NCBI RefSeq assembly: GCF_019972835.1
Contig: NZ_BPPB01000004.1
Coordinates: forward strand, 186,001-250,000
DNA length: 64,000 bases
From: Lactobacillus laiwuensis
Lineage (GTDB): Bacteria > Bacillota > Bacilli > Lactobacillales > Lactobacillaceae
Direction: 5' to 3'
Below are positions 62,151 to 64,000 of the stretch, piece after piece; positions within the stretch are counted from its first letter, which is position 1; each line of letters begins with the position of its first letter. The notes under the pieces were generated by a model. The model was not told where the DNA came from. It did not search any database and worked only from the letters and a program-made list of their open reading frames with translations. The position numbers were made by a program, and so were the translations under genes.

Positions 62151-64000
62151 ATGCTAGGAAAGAATAATAACAATGAACGGGTGAAAAAAATGGCAATGCA
62201 AGATAAGCAAGACCATTTCTCAATTCGCAAATTGAGTATTGGTGCTGCTTCTGTACTGCTTGGCTTTACTTTTTTTGGTTTAAATAGCAAGACAGTTAAG
62301 GCTGATACTGTTATTCCAACTCAACAAACTGAAGAAAATACCAAAACTAAAGAGAATATTTCACCTCAAGATACTACCACTCCTCCTGGTAGTATTAGTG
62401 ATGCTCAAAATTCTACTACTGCTGTTAAAGCAGAAAAAACCAACAAGCCAGAAGATGGACCAAATTTGGCCACATTTTCTGGCTTGAGTTCGTTTTTAAG
62501 AGCTACTAGTAGTGATAACAAAGAAAGTGACGCTGCTAAAACAGACAAAACGGAAAGTTCTGTTAACAAGGCTGACAAAAATGATCTACAAGATTCTGCC
62601 ACTAACACTGAGCAAAATAATAAAGAGCAAGGTCAACAAGATCCAGCAACTGGGCAAAAGCCTGGCGACACAACAGACAGTTCAAATACAGCTGATATAA
62701 CAAATGAAGATCAGACTGATGCAAACGAAGACATTGATACTACTCCAATTGATACTAAGGAGCAAGAAGACTCCAGTCCAACTAGAAGTGTGAGTACCTG
62801 GGAAGATTTTGTCAAAGCCTATCAGAATATCAATGTAAGCGAGATTGATATTACAGCTAATATTCGTTCCAATAAGGGTAATGGACGTGACTCTTTAAAC
62901 TTTCCAGGAAGAAAATTATTAATTAAGTCTGCTGGTGATGCTAAATATACTATAGATTTTAGAAGTATCCATCCCAAAATTAAGAATAATACCATTGGTG
63001 ATATTACCTATGAAAATTTAACACTCATGAGTGCTGATTATTTTGGTGTAGTTAATACTCATGGGGGAAAGTCAGCAAGAGTAACTTTTAGGAATATTGA
63101 CTTTACGGGTTCACAATTATTATATACTGATAGTAACACCGACATTATTTTCGAAGGCATCATCAATGCGGAAACGGTTGAAATGCCCATGGAAACAGGC
63201 GGGGTAGATGATGGCAGTAAGCAGCAGTTGCTAGAATTTACTAAGGATAATAACAGCATTACTTTTAAAGCTGGCTGTAAGTTCAAAGGGGCAACATTTG
63301 GCGGTACCCTAATTGAAATGAAAGGGAAAAACAATGTCCTTAATGTTGAAGATGGAGCCGATGTTACCCTTACTCCACTCAAGACATATAACGGGAAAAA
63401 TGGTGCCAATAATGGTCAATATTCAAGACCAATCAGTGCAATCTATATTGAAGGCGACAGTCAGGTAAATGTTAACGGTACAGTAAACATTGGCATTGGT
63501 GAAAGTAGCGGACTTAAGTATGATGGTGTACAAAATGCTGGTCAGTCAAGAGCAATTTACTTAGAATCTAAAACATCAAAAGTTAACATTGGTAGAGGCG
63601 GCACTATTAACGTCAACACAAACGGCAATATTTCTACTAAAAATGGCCAACACTTAATTTATGTAGGTGGTGACTTTACCATTCATTCAGGCGGCGCCTT
63701 GAAAATTACCGGTGAAAACATGGGTAAATACTCAGGTACCTTAGTACAGATAGACGGTAAAGCCAATGTCCAAAATGGTGGTTTTGAAATTCAACTGGTT
63801 GGTGATGCGGGTACTGGAGCAATTAAACTGGTTGATGTTGCAAAAACTGGGCTGCTGATTGTTAATAACCCTACTTCTCTGGTTTTGGACGCTCATTTGA
63901 ATCCAAATGACACTACCAGTATTATTGGTGATAGTAAAATTACAGTCACCAATGTGCGACAGCTATTAAACCTCAATGATTTCTTAGGCAAAACAGACGG
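62151..64000 (+). CDS. YSIRK-signal surface protein with beta-helix-like region, truncated at window end
   Basis: At least 616 residues, continuing past the window. The N-terminus has a YSIRK-type signal (HFSIRKLSIGAASVLLGF, about 22-39, cleavage near VKA-DT at 51-52), typical of cell-wall-anchored proteins secreted at the septum. Residues about 55-220 are a Thr/Ser/Asp/Gln-rich low-complexity spacer. From about 225 on there are repeated short strands with Gly/Asn turns (for example IYIEGDSQVNVNGTVNIGIG and IHSGGALKITG), like a pectate-lyase-type right-handed beta-helix adhesin. ATG 62151 follows AAGAAAGGAT. An LPxTG motif would be expected beyond the window. Confidence 0.85.
   Translation, partial: MLGKNNNNERVKKMAMQDKQDHFSIRKLSIGAASVLLGFTFFGLNSKTVKADTVIPTQQTEENTKTKENISPQDTTTPPGSISDAQNSTTAVKAEKTNKPEDGPNLATFSGLSSFLRATSSDNKESDAAKTDKTESSVNKADKNDLQDSATNTEQNNKEQGQQDPATGQKPGDTTDSSNTADITNEDQTDANEDIDTTPIDTKEQEDSSPTRSVSTWEDFVKAYQNINVSEIDITANIRSNKGNGRDSLNFPGRKLLIKSAGDAKYTIDFRSIHPKIKNNTIGDITYENLTLMSADYFGVVNTHGGKSARVTFRNIDFTGSQLLYTDSNTDIIFEGIINAETVEMPMETGGVDDGSKQQLLEFTKDNNSITFKAGCKFKGATFGGTLIEMKGKNNVLNVEDGADVTLTPLKTYNGKNGANNGQYSRPISAIYIEGDSQVNVNGTVNIGIGESSGLKYDGVQNAGQSRAIYLESKTSKVNIGRGGTINVNTNGNISTKNGQHLIYVGGDFTIHSGGALKITGENMGKYSGTLVQIDGKANVQNGGFEIQLVGDAGTGAIKLVDVAKTGLLIVNNPTSLVLDAHLNPNDTTSIIGDSKITVTNVRQLLNLNDFLGKTD

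Overview
The window is AT-rich, low-GC Gram-positive DNA that reads as a Lactobacillus chromosome. The evidence is the gene order pyrG-rpoE, a FabT/FabK-type fatty acid operon, a SLAP-domain surface protein, a YSIRK-type secretion signal and an unusually large number of PTS permeases. The wealth of mannose-family PTS operons and glycosidases suggests a gut lineage, possibly an insect-gut (honeybee) group. That placement is inference; no rRNA gene is present to settle it.

Layout. 1-5.3 kb: truncated murA, pyrG behind a CTP-sensing attenuator, rpoE (RNA polymerase delta), a DUF1934 protein and an MFS exporter. 5.4-14.9 kb: a complete twelve-gene type II fatty acid operon read on the minus strand (fabT-fabH-acpP-fabK-fabD-fabG-fabF-accB-fabZ-accC-accD-accA). 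The biotin ligase birA diverges from it, and FabT-box-like sites lie between. 16-19 kb: a flavin-dependent reductase, an Rgg-family regulator and, between them, an overlooked 14-codon ORF that looks like a signalling peptide gene. 19.2-20.6 kb: an HD-domain dNTPase-like protein.

20.8-36.8 kb holds three complete mannose-family PTS operons in a row. Each has different partner enzymes and a different class of regulator: RpiR with a SIS deglycase/isomerase; GntR/HutC with a second SIS enzyme and an unrecognised membrane-anchored protein; and a LevR-type sigma-54 activator with a ChbG/YdjC deacetylase. The third operon has a textbook -24/-12 promoter. 37-41.8 kb: three tandem ABC half-transporters, two of them recent duplicates. 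41.9-42.9 kb: prs.

43.2-46.1 kb: a guanine-class purine riboswitch with a terminator precedes a GH1 phospho-beta-glycosidase and an EIIC permease, an unexpected pairing. 46.3-53 kb: a MurNAc / cell-wall sugar salvage region (murQ, a murP-like EIIBCA, two DUF871/MupG-type proteins and an EIIC). 53.3-59.9 kb: a SnoaL-like protein, a second EIIC, and a fucosidase-LacI-ROK-GH1 cluster whose promoter regions share a GAAACGTTTC palindrome. 60-64 kb: two divergent cell-surface proteins, one with SLAP repeats and one YSIRK adhesin-like protein that runs off the end.

Together the region couples central biosynthesis (CTP, PRPP, fatty acids) to a large accessory sugar-foraging block. The most notable observations are the Rgg-linked mini-gene at 18100-18144, the guanine riboswitch in front of a glycosidase operon, the sigma-54 promoter with its LevR activator, and operator motifs that tie separated sugar operons together. 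No tRNA, rRNA, CRISPR array or intact transposase was seen.
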